The position numbers and the translations under genes are program-made. From Tetrahymena thermophila SB210 (taxonomy: Eukaryota > Ciliophora > Oligohymenophorea > Hymenostomatida > Tetrahymenidae): a stretch of 64,000 bases of DNA. Position 1 is the first letter of the stretch. Every line of letters begins with the position of its first letter. The notes below the pieces were generated by a model. It was not told the DNA's origin, searched no databases, and saw only the letters and a list, made by a program, of their open reading frames with translations. This document shows, in pieces, positions 51,990 to 63,843 of the stretch. The stretch spans positions 372,001 to 436,000 of the forward strand of contig NW_002476413.1 in assembly GCF_000189635.1 (NCBI RefSeq), in the 5' to 3' direction.

Positions 51990-52640
51990 AAGAAGAAGAA
52001 GAAGAAGGTAAAATAAAATAGAAACTGAAAATTAAATCAAATAAAAAGTTAATAAACAAATTAAATGAGCTTTATTATTTTAAATTCATTTTTATAAATA
52101 AAAATATCATACATAATCCAAAACAAATAAACTGTTTTTACCTAAGATCAAGTAATAAATTTAAGAGATTAGTGCAATTTGATAAACCAGAATCTAATTC
52201 TGATGCACCTATTGCACCTATTTTATTGAATCTTTTTAAATATTGAAGAAAAAATATTTAATTAGTTAATTATTTAGAAGTAAAAAATGAATAAAAATAT
52301 TAAATAATAAGAAAGAAAATAAAAATAATAAAAGGAAGTGTTGGAAATAAAAAATAATTTTAATTAAGAAAGATAGAAGAAAAAAATAACACAAGTAAAA
52401 TAAAAAAAGGAAAAGTGAATCAAATAAAAACTAATAAACAAATTAAAAAAGTTAAATTATTTTAAATTCATTTTTTTATAACTAAAAATACCACAATACA
52501 AAACAAATAAACCGAATTTACTCTAGATAAAGTAACAAATTTGAGAGATTAGTGCAATTTGCTAAAGCAGAACCTAAGCCCGATGTTCCTTAACCACATA
52601 TTATATTGTCACTGTTTAAATATTGAATAAAAAAGTCAAA
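50860..52640 (+). repeat. Five-unit tandem array with a conserved peptide frame
   Basis: Five diverged units have the same segment starting at 50936, 51308, 51693, 52116 and 52496 (spacing 372, 385, 423 and 380). In each, one plus-strand frame reads a similar stretch of about 46 residues: an FTQD- or FTLD-like start, LRDQ/LRDE, NLLKQNLSLMHL, then FLNIEEK. Only unit 4 has a TGA inside it. Between units 1 and 2 the frame stays open through the whole 372-bp period. Each unit also has a conserved AAATAAAAAGCTAATAAAC block upstream and an AGAAGTAAAA-like donor candidate downstream in units 1, 2 and 4. This looks like duplicated exons of a helical protein, or duplicated gene fragments now decaying. 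Confidence 0.6.
51947..51989. repeat. (GATA)n microsatellite
   Basis: About 10 GATA units followed by GAAGAA repeats, inserted between units 3 and 4 of the array. Confidence 0.95.
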
Positions 52641-52707
52641 GAGAAAAATCAGTACCGAAGACTTGGAGACCCTTTAAGAATCTGAGAGTTTCTTCATCGG
52701 ACTACAA
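52627..52707 (+). CDS. Exon-like segment after the last array unit
   Basis: This GC-richer stretch ends at a canonical donor (CAA|GTAATT, 52708). Read in the frame continuing from array unit 5 it gives SQREKSVPKTWRPFKNLRVS. In another frame, after a possible AAAAAAG acceptor, it gives KISTEDLETLQESESFFIG, which looks more like a folded acidic exon. A plus-strand frame around 52850-53040 (SNEFKMKSLKTFYINKNI) could be a following exon. Frame choice is unresolved; partial gene only. Confidence 0.3.
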
Positions 52708-53767
52708 GTAATTAAATATGCATAATGAATTTTTATTAAAGTTAAAATTAAGTTAATTTAACTAAAAAAAACATTTTTATAATAAATGAATTAAGGTGAT
52801 AATTTCTATTTGAAAAATATTATTTTAAAAATATAGAAAATATTAATAATAATTATAATATTTATAAATTAAATATACGTCAAGTTAATACAGAGAATCT
52901 AATGAGTTTAAAATGAAGAGTTTAAAAACTTTTTATATTAATAAAAATATAAATTTAAAGTATATTGATAAAAAATAAATAATTACTTCTTCTAATTTGT
53001 TGTAATATGAAATTCATAAAGCCATTTTTTTTTTTCTTCAAAAATGTTGAATATTAATTAAATCAAATTGAATAAATTATAAGTGGATAAAAAGAACAAA
53101 TAATTTATATGAATTTATAAATTTGCTATTAGTAAGAGAAATCACAAAAAAGATAGTGTAACATTCATTATTAAATCCTAATGCTTGCATTTGATATATG
53201 TACTTAAAAATATAGTATTAATTATAGATATAAAAGATAAAGACAATGTGAACTCACTAGAATAAAATAAATTTTTGATGGTTTTACGCCTATTTTTGTA
53301 CTTCAGAAAATTTAGCTAAATTTAAAATTTTTGATGTAAAAAAATTATTTATTTTTGAAATTATAATAAATTAAATTATTAATTTTAATTCTATTTTTTT
53401 AAATATAAAAATCTATTTCATAATAAGCGACATCCAAACGACGAAATTTTTGAATGACATCTTGCTATACTAAATATCAATTAAATCCCCAATAATAAAT
53501 TTTATTTTTTAATATAATAAAATGTGAAAACTTATTTTTTTTCCTTTCAAATAATTTTAAATTATTTAAATATAATAATTTGAGAAGGTAGTAAACTAAA
53601 ATTTTTAAAATATATCATAATTTAAGAAATAAATAATTTTTATTTATTGTTTGTTCCATCTAGTTTTATAGTTTTATGAAGAATATCTGAAACTTAATTA
53701 ATTTATAATTAATTCTATTCCAAGATAATGATTTTTGAAGGAATTAAGTGAATTAAATTGATTAAAA
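52708..53767. other. AT-rich region between array and transporter 3' end
   Basis: Apart from the possible downstream exon at about 52850-53040 on the plus strand, the sequence is A/T-rich with no supported feature. Confidence 0.45.
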
Positions 53768-55339
53768 TCATTAATTTTGTAGAAGGAAATCATTTTAATG
53801 TTTAATTTCATCTATTTCATCTTTCAAAGGCTTATTTAAAGTTTCTGGTAAAAAAAAAGTGGGAATTACAGCAAAACTACCGATGACACCAAAAGAAACA
53901 AGAGGAGAAATCCCTAAGTTTTTACTCCAAGTTATAACAAAAGAAGATAAAATACTACCTGAAATACCAACTCCTCTTATGAAGCCAACACCTAAACTGC
54001 GTACTGTAGTTGGGTATAATTCAGGGAAGTAGGAGCCCACTACAACAAAGTAAGAAGTAATAGAAATCCTAGAAAGAAAATAAAGGAGTATTTAGATGAA
54101 TTTCTAATAACAAGTACCTTCTTTACATGATTCAGATATTGGAAAAGCAATAAAGAGCAAACAAAATAAGCTACTTAAAAATTAAAATAGTAATAGAGAA
54201 GGCTTCCTTTTACATGCATTTAAAACTTTAGCTAAGAATAAAAATGATAGTAATTCAGCTGAAAATCCTATGGTAGCATTAATATAAATATTAAAACCAA
54301 AATATGAAACAGAAAACTATGCTCCATAGTTAAAGAATACCATCAAAAATCTCTAAAAAGAACATAAAATTGTCACCCATCTTGTTGATTTGTATTTGAA
54401 TAAAGTTAGATAAGAATAAACTTGTTTCTTGTTAATCAATGAATATTTACTAAAGTCAATTTATTCTTAAGATATAGTGAATTTTTCGGAGTTTTTATTT
54501 TTTTGATTTCTACTTAAAATAGCGTTTAAACAGTCAACTAATTTCTACTTGTCTTTATTTAGATAAAATCTAGGACTCTCAATTATGTAAAAATTTGTAA
54601 TTTATAAAAGAAACATAGAAATAAGCAGCCAATATCTTATTAAAATAACCCAATTATTATCAAATAGATAGCCTATTAAATTTATAACTCCTTAACTTAA
54701 AGAATAGCCCAGCAGTAGAAAACCAGTAGTTACTTTTCTAAATTTACCAATAGATTACTCGCTCATAATGATAAATGCTATAGTGGTAGAAGGATAAATT
54801 CCAAATCCACATAGAAATTACCCTACCAGAACCATAGCTACATTTTCAGAAAATGCTAAAATAGCTGACCCAATACATCCGAACATCCAAGAAAGTATCA
54901 TAGGGATTCTTCTTCCTTTTAAATCGCTCAAAAAGCTAAAAAGAAATTATCCAAAAAAAGAGCCTACAAAAACGAAACTTAAACTTAAATTTTTTAGATA
55001 TTCACGATCACAATACAGCTAGAATTTTAAACTTAGAGTCTGATTACTTTCTGGTGAAATTAAGAAGCCTCCTTAATTGCAGGCATATTCTTGCTTGCAT
55101 TTTTAACCATCTTGGCATATAAAAATAGGATCTTCGAAATAATATGGTCCCCCAACAAAGACAAATGACCCAAAAATTCCTTAAGCAAGTAAAATAAAAA
55201 ATAAAATAGTTTAATATCTTCCTTTAGGATTGACGTATTCCAAGCATTGATCCATATCCAAATTATCGTCAATGCTCTTTTTCTCTAATTCTGATTGGTC
55301 ATCTTAGTTTTCTATTTACTAATTATCAATCATTCTCAT
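53768..55339 (-). CDS. SLC22-like (organic ion) major facilitator transporter
   Basis: A single exon runs from ATG 55339 to TGA 53770-53768 and encodes 523 aa; a second ATG lies six bases on at 55333. TM1 is followed by a large Cys-rich extracellular loop (FICQDGQKCKQEYACNQGG) with an NQT glycosylation site, typical of the SLC22/OCT group. The MFS loop 2-3 signature is SDLKGRR, and the second-half signature is ELYPTTVRSLGVG. Twelve hydrophobic segments can be counted, with a hydrophilic loop between TM6 and TM7 (KDKQKLVDCLNAILSRNQKN). The TAA after IKH is Gln, so the protein ends eight residues later, DFLLQNQ. It probably moves small organic ions or sugars across a membrane; substrate is not predictable. 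Confidence 0.93.
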
Positions 55340-57249
55340 AAATTCTAATCTGATTTTATCTCTAAAATATTATAAACATTCAATTATATAATCAATAATT
55401 TAAATTGATATTTTCAAAAAAAAAGGATACTTAAATGAAAGTTATTCCTAAAAATCAAGATAAAAAAGATTAATAAAATTATAAATGTGTAAGCAATTTA
55501 ATAAATCAAATATTTAATGTAAATGATTTAAATAAGTAAAAAGTGAATAAAAGCATATTTATTTTTAAATAACACTATTAAATCTATTCATTTTTACTAA
55601 AAATCAAGTTCAAAAGTATCCTCTTAATATTTATTTCCATTAAAAAAAATAGATTAACCAAGTTTTAAATATAAAAATATCTAATAAACATTAAAGCAGA
55701 TTAGATTGAAATAAGTTTATTAAATGTATATTTAAAAGGTAAAGGATACTTTAATATGATGAAAAACAAAAATAAATTAAATTAAAAATTTAATTTGTAA
55801 AATTAAAATCATTCTTTTTAACTTTAGAAAATAATTAAATCAAACAAACTTTAAATAATTTAGTAATTTAAAAAATTAAATTAGTTTTAAATTTAAATAA
55901 TAAAAACTAATTTAAGCTCACAGACAAATTATCTAAATACGAACGATTTGATAAAGAAATCTAATTTTAAAATTAAAAAAGAAAAAATGATTTAAAAAAA
56001 TTAAACAAAAGTATTCAAAAAATTAAATTTAAATAATTTTAAATAAAAAATAAGAAAAAATTAATAAAAACAGAAAAAGAAATAAATAAGTTACGTTAAA
56101 TTTAATTTTAAAGATTAAAATAAATTTAAATTTAAAAAAAGAGAAAAAGATTAATAAAAATCATCAAGTAAACAAACAAACAATTAATTAAGCTACATAT
56201 CTTAATATTTAATAATTTTAATAATAAAAAAAATGAATTAAATTATTTAAATTAAAAAATGAATGATATTATTTATTAGTTACTAACTATTAAGAGGAAG
56301 TTTGTTATATATAATCAACCAATTGTAAATAAAAATACTATTATATAAAGGAGATAGAGGATATGTACGTACTTAATAAAATGAGAAATAAATAATTTAA
56401 TTTGCTTGCCGAGAGAAACGATTCAATTTATAAATCTATAAATTTATTTGCTAACTTAAATGTACAGTTATTAGTAGATTATTCATTATTTTTAGAGACT
56501 GACAATATGTTTGTTCATTTTTCTCATTCAATATTAATTATGATAATTTTGAGCTAATTAAAATATTATTATTAGCTTTAAAAGCTGACTAATTTTAGAT
56601 TGGCAAAGCTTTTCTATTTTTGATTACTTATTTAAATATTTTGAATTTGAGAAAAAACTATTTGAATTTATTTCTTAGTTGAATATTTAAAATAAATTTT
56701 TTTTCTTCGATTATTTTAGGTTTCAATCTTTTCTGATCAATTTATTTGTTTCTCAGTGGCATAAGCATAGAGGGTTATATATTAAGTTAGTTTAATTATT
56801 TATAAAACTCGATTGGGAGAGGTTATTTAAAAAGTTAATGTTAATTATTATTGTGTGGTTATTATATTGCTTGTTTTCTACATTATTTATTTAAAATTAA
56901 AGGTAGACTCTAGATAGCATAGTTATTATTTATTAATGGTTATTTATTTTTGGATGGATGGATGGATGGATTGATGTTGCTTCAATTGCTTTTTAATAAA
57001 TTATACTTATTTATTTACTTACTAATTTTAGAATAAATGATAATATTAATTTGATATTTTTTAATGAGAATTAATTACTAAAATATTGTATTATATTTTT
57101 AACAATTATTTAATTTAGGTTATGTTGATAGATATTAATTTGCTAATATTCAATCTATTTAAGAAGTTAATTATTCAATAGGACTTAATTAATTAAAGCA
57201 ACCCTAATTTGTGATTAATTTTAATATATTTAGAGATTTATAAAGTAGT
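55340..57249. other. Intergenic, AT-rich
   Basis: Upstream region of the transporter and downstream of the PWWP gene. Contains a short (GGAT)n run near 56953-56972; otherwise no supported feature. Confidence 0.6.
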
Positions 57250-60200
57250 TCAATCACTGTTGTTTGCAAGGGAGGAGTTCTTTTCGAATTGAGGAACACC
57301 TAAGCTTTTTAATTCTGCTTATATATTTTCATGTTAGATTACCTAAATAAGCTCGTCTACATTACACTTTTGTAATTTATCTATGCTTATTTCCTTGGCC
57401 TAGTAGTTATCAAAAAATATCATTAAAATTCAAGAAAAAATTCAGTAAAAAGTCAAATTTACCTTTAACAGACGGATTAATCCCTTTACATTATTTTTAT
57501 AGTCATGATTTAGTTCTACTTATACAGATTTTATTTTTCTTTCTATTTAAACACATAAATCCTAAGCTTATGCCTTTTCTAAACCATAATTTTCTTTGAG
57601 AAGTTCATTGATTTTCTTGCAGATCTTTTTTCTAAGTTGCTAATCTCTTAATTTCTTAGGGTCTTCTGCTTCTTTTTCTTAACCTACCACTAGGTCTCCA
57701 TTTAACTTTGTATGACTTGTAATTTGTTTGTTTAATTGAGTGTTTGAATGAATGCTCTTTTCATCTTCTACTTCGTTTTATATGACACAGTCTATTTATA
57801 TTTATTATAAAAAATCTGTTAGAGAAAAAATTTAATGAAAAAAATAAATATTTTTACTTCCATTTATTTACACTTTTTTCTTGAATATTAATTCCTTTAT
57901 TTCAGAGCCTAAAGTTTCAGTCAAAATTTTATCTCTAATATGCTCTACAACAACTTCTAGTTTTTATTTAATTTCTGGCATAAAGTCTTCGCTCTAAATA
58001 AAGTACATCCAAAAGAAAATTTAACACATTTTAAAAAATAAATTTAATAAAATTTACATGCTTGTATTAAGTAACTAATTAAAGATGCTATACAAATAAC
58101 TTGCCTACTTTTGTATTGAAAAATTCCATTGTAGGGATGTTAAGACTAAAGTAAGCATCACTCAAATGATCAAGGTCTTTAATCTCACTGAGTTTAAATA
58201 TGTTTGAACTTTTTTAATTTTAAAATATTTCTAAAATGGCTTCAAGACTTTGTTATAATTCTGTTGCATCTTGAGGATTTGTATTGTAAGATTTGATTTA
58301 ATTTGTTTTGAGTTTCTTTTTAGGTGAATCAATAATTTCATTTTAATTAGCTGCTTCAGTAGGAATTTAAATATTTAAGTTATTGTTATTTGCAGCTGCA
58401 GATCCATTTTTTTAAGCTACACTACGCTTGTTTCTTTTATTTGTTGACTAAGATTGGCCATTTTAAGCGCTCTTTTATTAATTATTTTAGCCATTTTATG
58501 ACTGTAAATTGCTGTCTGATGACTAATTCTGATTGTTGCTACTGCTATTATGTGCATTGCTATTATTTGTGTATATATCTCTTTTGTCTTCAGCAAACCC
58601 ATTTCTTGGAGATCCATTTGCACTAGCTGCGCTCTTTTTAGTTGCCTTTTCTAAATTCATTTCTTAATGATCTTCTTCCAATTCTTTTTATTCAGATTCC
58701 TATTATAATAATTAATTAATTAAATTTATGAATTATTTCTACTTTTTTAGTAAATAAAAATTGAATAATCATTAATAAATAAATAAATATATAGGCTCTC
58801 ATCCTATATAAAAAAGTAGCCAATTATTAAAATATTTATTTATTTATTTTTGTTTTTTTGCTTGATTTTTTATTTGCTTGCTGGAAAATTTGAATTTTTT
58901 GCTTGATTGTGTTTACATTAATGTGATTGCTTGAGGATTTTTCCATGGAATTTTCATTCTTGTTGAATTAAGCAAGCTGCTCTGTGCTGTTCATTTCCTT
59001 TTCATGTATTGGATTACTAAGTAAATGACTAGGCTCTGTATCTACTAGCTCTTCTATGCCAAATTCTGGGTTAATGGTTACATTGTTGTTACTTGAATTT
59101 TTATTCATATTTTATGAATTCCTACGAGTTTACTTTTCACTTATTTTTTATTATTTCTTGCCTTGTGTAGAACGGGTATTTATTGTTGCCAATTCTTTCT
59201 CTGAAGCTGCTAATGAGGGTTCACCAGCATTTTCAGGAACTAATTTGTCATTTCCTCCATTTTTGCTTTCAGATTCTGCTGATGCTTTTGTACTGCTTTT
59301 GCTAGTTGGTTTTACGCCCTTTTTAGGGGTCTTTTTACCTGTTGATGTCGTAGAAACTGTTTTATCTTTATTATTTTAAATAAATGTTAATAAATAAAGC
59401 AACTAGAATTCAATTTGAGCGTTAAAAATATTGATTTAACTAGTCAAGTTGCAAAAAAATAGTTTTTTTCAAAAGCTATTTAGAACTTAATATGGTATTT
59501 CAATATGGATTAAACTCAAAATAATCAGTCCTTCTTGGTTTAAATAGATAAGTAAACAAACTATAACTTTAAAATTTATTTATAATTTTTCTATTATGTC
59601 TAAAATTCTTTTTTTTAGCTTGTTAATTATTAATGCAAGTAAACTGATTGATAGATAGATAGACGACTGATTAAATTTAAGGTAAAATATTTTTTTAATG
59701 TACTTAAGCTAATTTCATTACTGAGTTTGTTTGTCACTGCTCCTTTCTTTGCCTTTTTAGAATTCTTTGCTGCGCTTTCTGATGAAGATTAATTATCATC
59801 GTCTTCTTCTTCCTCCTTTAAATAAAGAATACGGTTAGCTAATGCAATTTGGCAAAATGCGCTTATGGAAGGATAAATGCCTAAACATAAATCCAAATCT
59901 AATAATTCTATGTAAAATTACCATTTGATATTTTCTCTCCATGCTTTTGCGCTCGTCTAATTTTATTTAAAAATATTAATGAGTTTATTCTGGTTAACAA
60001 AAGATATATCATCAAAAGATTAAAGACTATATTATGTGCTGCTTGGCAAAATCAATTAATTGGTAAAAAATTCGAGATTTGTATGAAATTTTGCGAAGAG
60101 TGGCATAATAACAAAAATAAATGGCGTCTTTTGTGCCTTTTTATCTAACTTTAATAAGATCTACTTGAAAATTAGCTAGAAGACTATAGGATGGGTTCAA

Positions 60201-60860
60201 AAAAGGGTATTGCCGCTGAAAAAAATAATTTAAATTTGAAGATAATACAGAAGAGAATAATTAGTAAATTTTTACCTTCGTAACTGCTTTTGCCCTCACT
60301 GATCCTTAATCCGATATCTACTGCCTATTTTAGCTTTTTATTTCTTTCATTCACGTTTTTTATGTACTAGCTATAATTCTCTTTGAAGTCATGGACCTAA
60401 TCTAGCTTGATAGTGGCACTGTTTACGTCCCACAAGTTAAAAAATTATTTAAAAACATTAGCTTGCAAATTTGTAAAAAAGGAAAAAGAAGCAGGTTCGC
60501 TAAAAGGTAAAATAATTACTGTGTGTTTTCGCCGAGGAAATTTACTACTACATCTGTGGTCCCTACTTGTGATATCTATTAAATATAAAGTGAATAAGTG
60601 AATTGTTTCACATTTATTTAAATTCTGCTTATTATTCTGCACGCATATATCCATTCATCCATATATACAGATTGGGCAGAAAAGAATTTTGATCTTCTAT
60701 CCCCCATCTGAAAATATGAGTGGTTGCAATGAATCTTGCTAGCTAATCTTTAAAGTGCTAATAAAATGAAAGTGCGATTAATTACGCATGATGGCCACCA
60801 TGGATAACCTTTGAGTTTTGCCCATACTACTTGGTTCTTTTTGAACTGCTTGCTTGCCAT
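57250..60860 (-). CDS. PWWP-domain chromatin protein with TFIIS-like regions, 10-11 exons
   Basis: Exons are 60860-60786, 60575-60520, 60418-60276, 59956-59922, 59815-59704, 59365-58917, 58699-58109, 57993-57858, 57815-57463 and 57399-57250, all in phase (699 aa). A possible extra 66-nt in-phase exon is 60215-60150. The PWWP domain starts VVWAKLKGYPWWP and continues VNFLGENTHATIKLDQVHDF across two introns. Then come an acidic run (EEEEDDD), a Lys/Ser linker and a basic KKKLKT patch. A helical domain (LQQSLEAILEIFQNQKSS; EIKQKLEVVVEHIRDKIL) resembles TFIIS-N/LEDGF. Last is a TFIIS central-like domain (LRKKICKKINELLKENYG; IERKIKSVQ; DYKNNVKGLIRLLK). It likely reads methylated histones and supports transcription elongation. 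The donor of exon 6 is uncertain (58916 or about 58745). Confidence 0.88.
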
Positions 60861-63472
60861 TCTTAATTTTGCTTTTTTTCTTTTTTCCTTAATTGACTTT
60901 TTTCAATGTTAGATCTCTTTCTTTCTTTGTTTCTGTCTGTCTCTCTTTCTTTGTTTGTTTGTTTCTTTAATTGTTTGTTTGTCTTTATATTTTTCTTATC
61001 TTAATGCAGAAATTACCTTTGAAATCCCTAGTAATTAATGTTATTTTTTGTATTCAAGAAATTTTCTCTTTGTTTATTCTTTACTATTTTTACTAATTAA
61101 TTGATTAATTGTGAATATTTCCCTTTGATTTATAATAATAATTATTATTATTATTGTTATAGTTTCTTTCCTTTTTCTATTCATACTAATCCTCATCTTC
61201 CTATATACACATAAATATATTTATTTATTTTTTTTTTGCTCGTTTATTATTCAATTTTTAAGTTTCCTTTCGCTCCTTTCTCTTTTTAATCAAAAATCTA
61301 ATCTATCATTTTCTTTTAAAGCCATGCAATAATTTAATTTGCTAACAATGATAATTAGAATAAGTTCGCATTCATCTTTTAATTAATTATTTCATACATT
61401 TTTACACTCCTTTCTAATACTCTCTATCCGTATCCAACTATTGCTTCTTTGATATATCTCTATTAATTTAACAATGGATTTTAATTATATATTCATCATT
61501 TTGCTCTATCTATTTAATGCCAAACAATATATCTAATCTTTCATTTAAATTTTCAGCTTAAATATACTTGAAAGTTTCTCCATTCATAATTTATTGATTA
61601 TTATTAATTTCCAGTGATTATTTTCCTTCTACAAACTCCACTAACGTATCCAATTTAATTAATAATTGCAAAAATAAATTAACTCTTTTCTTAAGTTAAG
61701 CTCTAATACAAGAACAAATCTTTTGACATTTTTATTACTTTGTTTTTTTTTCAAAAAAGATAAACATTTAAAACTCATTTTATTATAAAAAAGCTTATTA
61801 TTTTTTCCATAGCAATTATAAAGCACTTTCAACCAAATTTTAAAATTGGATTTTTTAACATTTTAATTTTCTAATTTAATCTTAAATATTTTTGTATAAT
61901 TTGCCCATTATTATTTTCATATTTAATTATTAATCAGATAATCTTTTAGTCAGTCACCTTTTTTTAACTATTTTATTATAAAATAATATTTTTAAATTAT
62001 TAAAAAAATTTTACTTTAAAATTAATTTTTATAAAACAATTAAATAAGCTTTTTAAGAAATATTAATTTGATTAGTGATAATTGTTGGAAATATCTTAGA
62101 TTTGTAATAAAAGATTATATTATTTATATTTTTAATATTGATCACTCTGTGTTATGTTAAATTTTATCTGTTAAATGCTAAAATAAATGACTGTGCTTTT
62201 ATTGTTATATTTACTCTGAATAAAATATGCGTTTTCATTTTTTTAAGTTTATTTTGACATGAATTAAATTTCTATAGCTACTTCAAAGATTGAAAACTTA
62301 TTTTTTGATAATTTTGAAGCTAATTTTAATTGTTTTATTAGAATTTTTCCTAAGTTTGTGTAGTAATTAGGACATCTCTGATTACATAATGAATAATTGT
62401 ATCTTAAATGCCAATCAGTTATCTAATTAGAATAAATATAAAAATTACCTTGCATACGCAACTGAAGACATGTGTAAAAACCAGTAAGTTATTACAAGAA
62501 TAATTTTATAAGCATCTATGAGCCATAATGTTGAAAAGATACTAAGGATTAAGAAAAAAAGATAAAATTTAATTGTTTGAAATAATTCTGTACAATTTAA
62601 TTCAAAATTAATTAATTTATTTGCAATTATAATAATAATTAGAATCTAATACTTTTTATCTTTTTTTATTTCTAAGATGAATTAATCTTATTATATCATT
62701 CATTTATTTGCTTACTTAGTATTTTCATTTATACTTTCACGATTTTTACTAATATATTAGGATAACTAACAACACATTTTTTTATTTTTGTTTCTTCTAG
62801 TTATTATAATAAATGCATTAAATAGTAGGTAGGCATTTCCTTATTATTCTGAATTTAATTCTTTATTTTATAATGACTTTACTATCAAATAGGAAATTCT
62901 AAATAAACTATTTTAATCTTTTATATTTATTTTCTACAACTCAGCTAACTATAAATATTCAATTTTTCTTATTTAGATTTATTTTTTTATTCCAAATCAA
63001 TTAATATCTTTGTTGAATTCTTTTTAGTTTTAATTTAAATTATTTCTTTTTTGCTGTATTGCAAAAAATGTATTTAAGTTGATAGAATAAAATTATTCTT
63101 TTAATTAAATCTTTAAAAAAAATTATTTAGTCTTCTATTTAATTTTTGTGATAGTATAATATGATGTACTTAATAAAAATTATGAAAATATGCAATTATT
63201 ACCATTTAATGAATTTATGCATAGAAAAACCTGCAAACTCTCTCAATTAGACAGAGCGGTTAGTATGGAATCCTAAAAAATATAGTTTTTCTTATTTAAG
63301 TGAAACTAAAACATTTTTATGAGTGTTAGAGCCAAAATTTGTTTTTTTTATCAGCTTTTCTTCTATCTCTATAATTTGAAGGATTGATCAGAACAAAATT
63401 CACAAATTTAAAGTAAATTCAGATATAGTATCATTCGAATAATTAATAACAATCCCTATCTCATTTGTATTG
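60861..63472. other. Intergenic, T-rich then AT-rich
   Basis: From 60861 to about 61300 the plus strand is T-rich, the complement of the A-rich leader of the PWWP gene. A minus-strand frame from ATG 62526 to TGA 61956-61954 is TGA-free for 190 codons and starts MAHRCLQNYSCNNLLVF, but its character fades and it was not called. Coding-like fragments at 63300-63470 are discussed with the next entry. Confidence 0.45.
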
Positions 63473-63766
63473 TCAATTATTTTCATCAACCAATTTAAAA
63501 TCTTCAAAAGAAATATCATTTATTGAAGCTATTTTAATATTAATATGTGTTAGACATTTCTCACTTTTTGATAAATTATTTTTTTGTCTAATTTTAGATT
63601 TGGGGGATTTGTTTTCTCTGCAGTCTTTGCTTTAATATATCAAATATTGATAGAATACGGAAAATAATTATTTTCATATTTTATCATGCAAGCTCTTTCA
63701 TAGAGCAGCTGATTCAGTTGGAGGAAATACCTAATTATTGTTTGGCATACATTTTTGAATGGACAT
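63473..63766 (-). CDS. Doubtful small gene, possibly frame-broken
   Basis: Exon 1 at 63766-63751 (MSIQK) and exon 2 at 63624-63473 join in phase across a 126-nt intron. The result is 55 aa: Lys/Ser-rich, then KCLTHINIKIASINDISFED and a TGA. Just after that TGA the same strand continues in another frame (NEIGIVINYSNDTISEFT) and then a third (INPSNYRDRRKADKKNKFWL). This suggests a longer gene broken by indels, or unrecognised splicing. It starts only 78 bp from the plus-strand ATG at 63844. Confidence 0.3.
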
Positions 63767-63843
63767 AGTCTAAAAAATAAAGAAATAACTCCATAAAACT
63801 CGTTTTTGGGTGAATAAATTCAATGTAATTGCAATTTTTTCTC

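Noticed and set aside
60445..60654. Minus-strand ORF starting MDICVQNNKQNLNKCE as the start of the PWWP gene
   Set aside because: The PWWP exon at 60860-60786 and canonical splice sites give a complete PWWP domain; this frame reads through two introns in the wrong phase.
61954..62526. Minus-strand ORF of 190 aa starting MAHRCLQNYSCNN
   Set aside because: Two of its frames are open over much of the length, there is no domain, and the second half is A/T-driven I/K/N sequence; evidence is too weak for a gene call.
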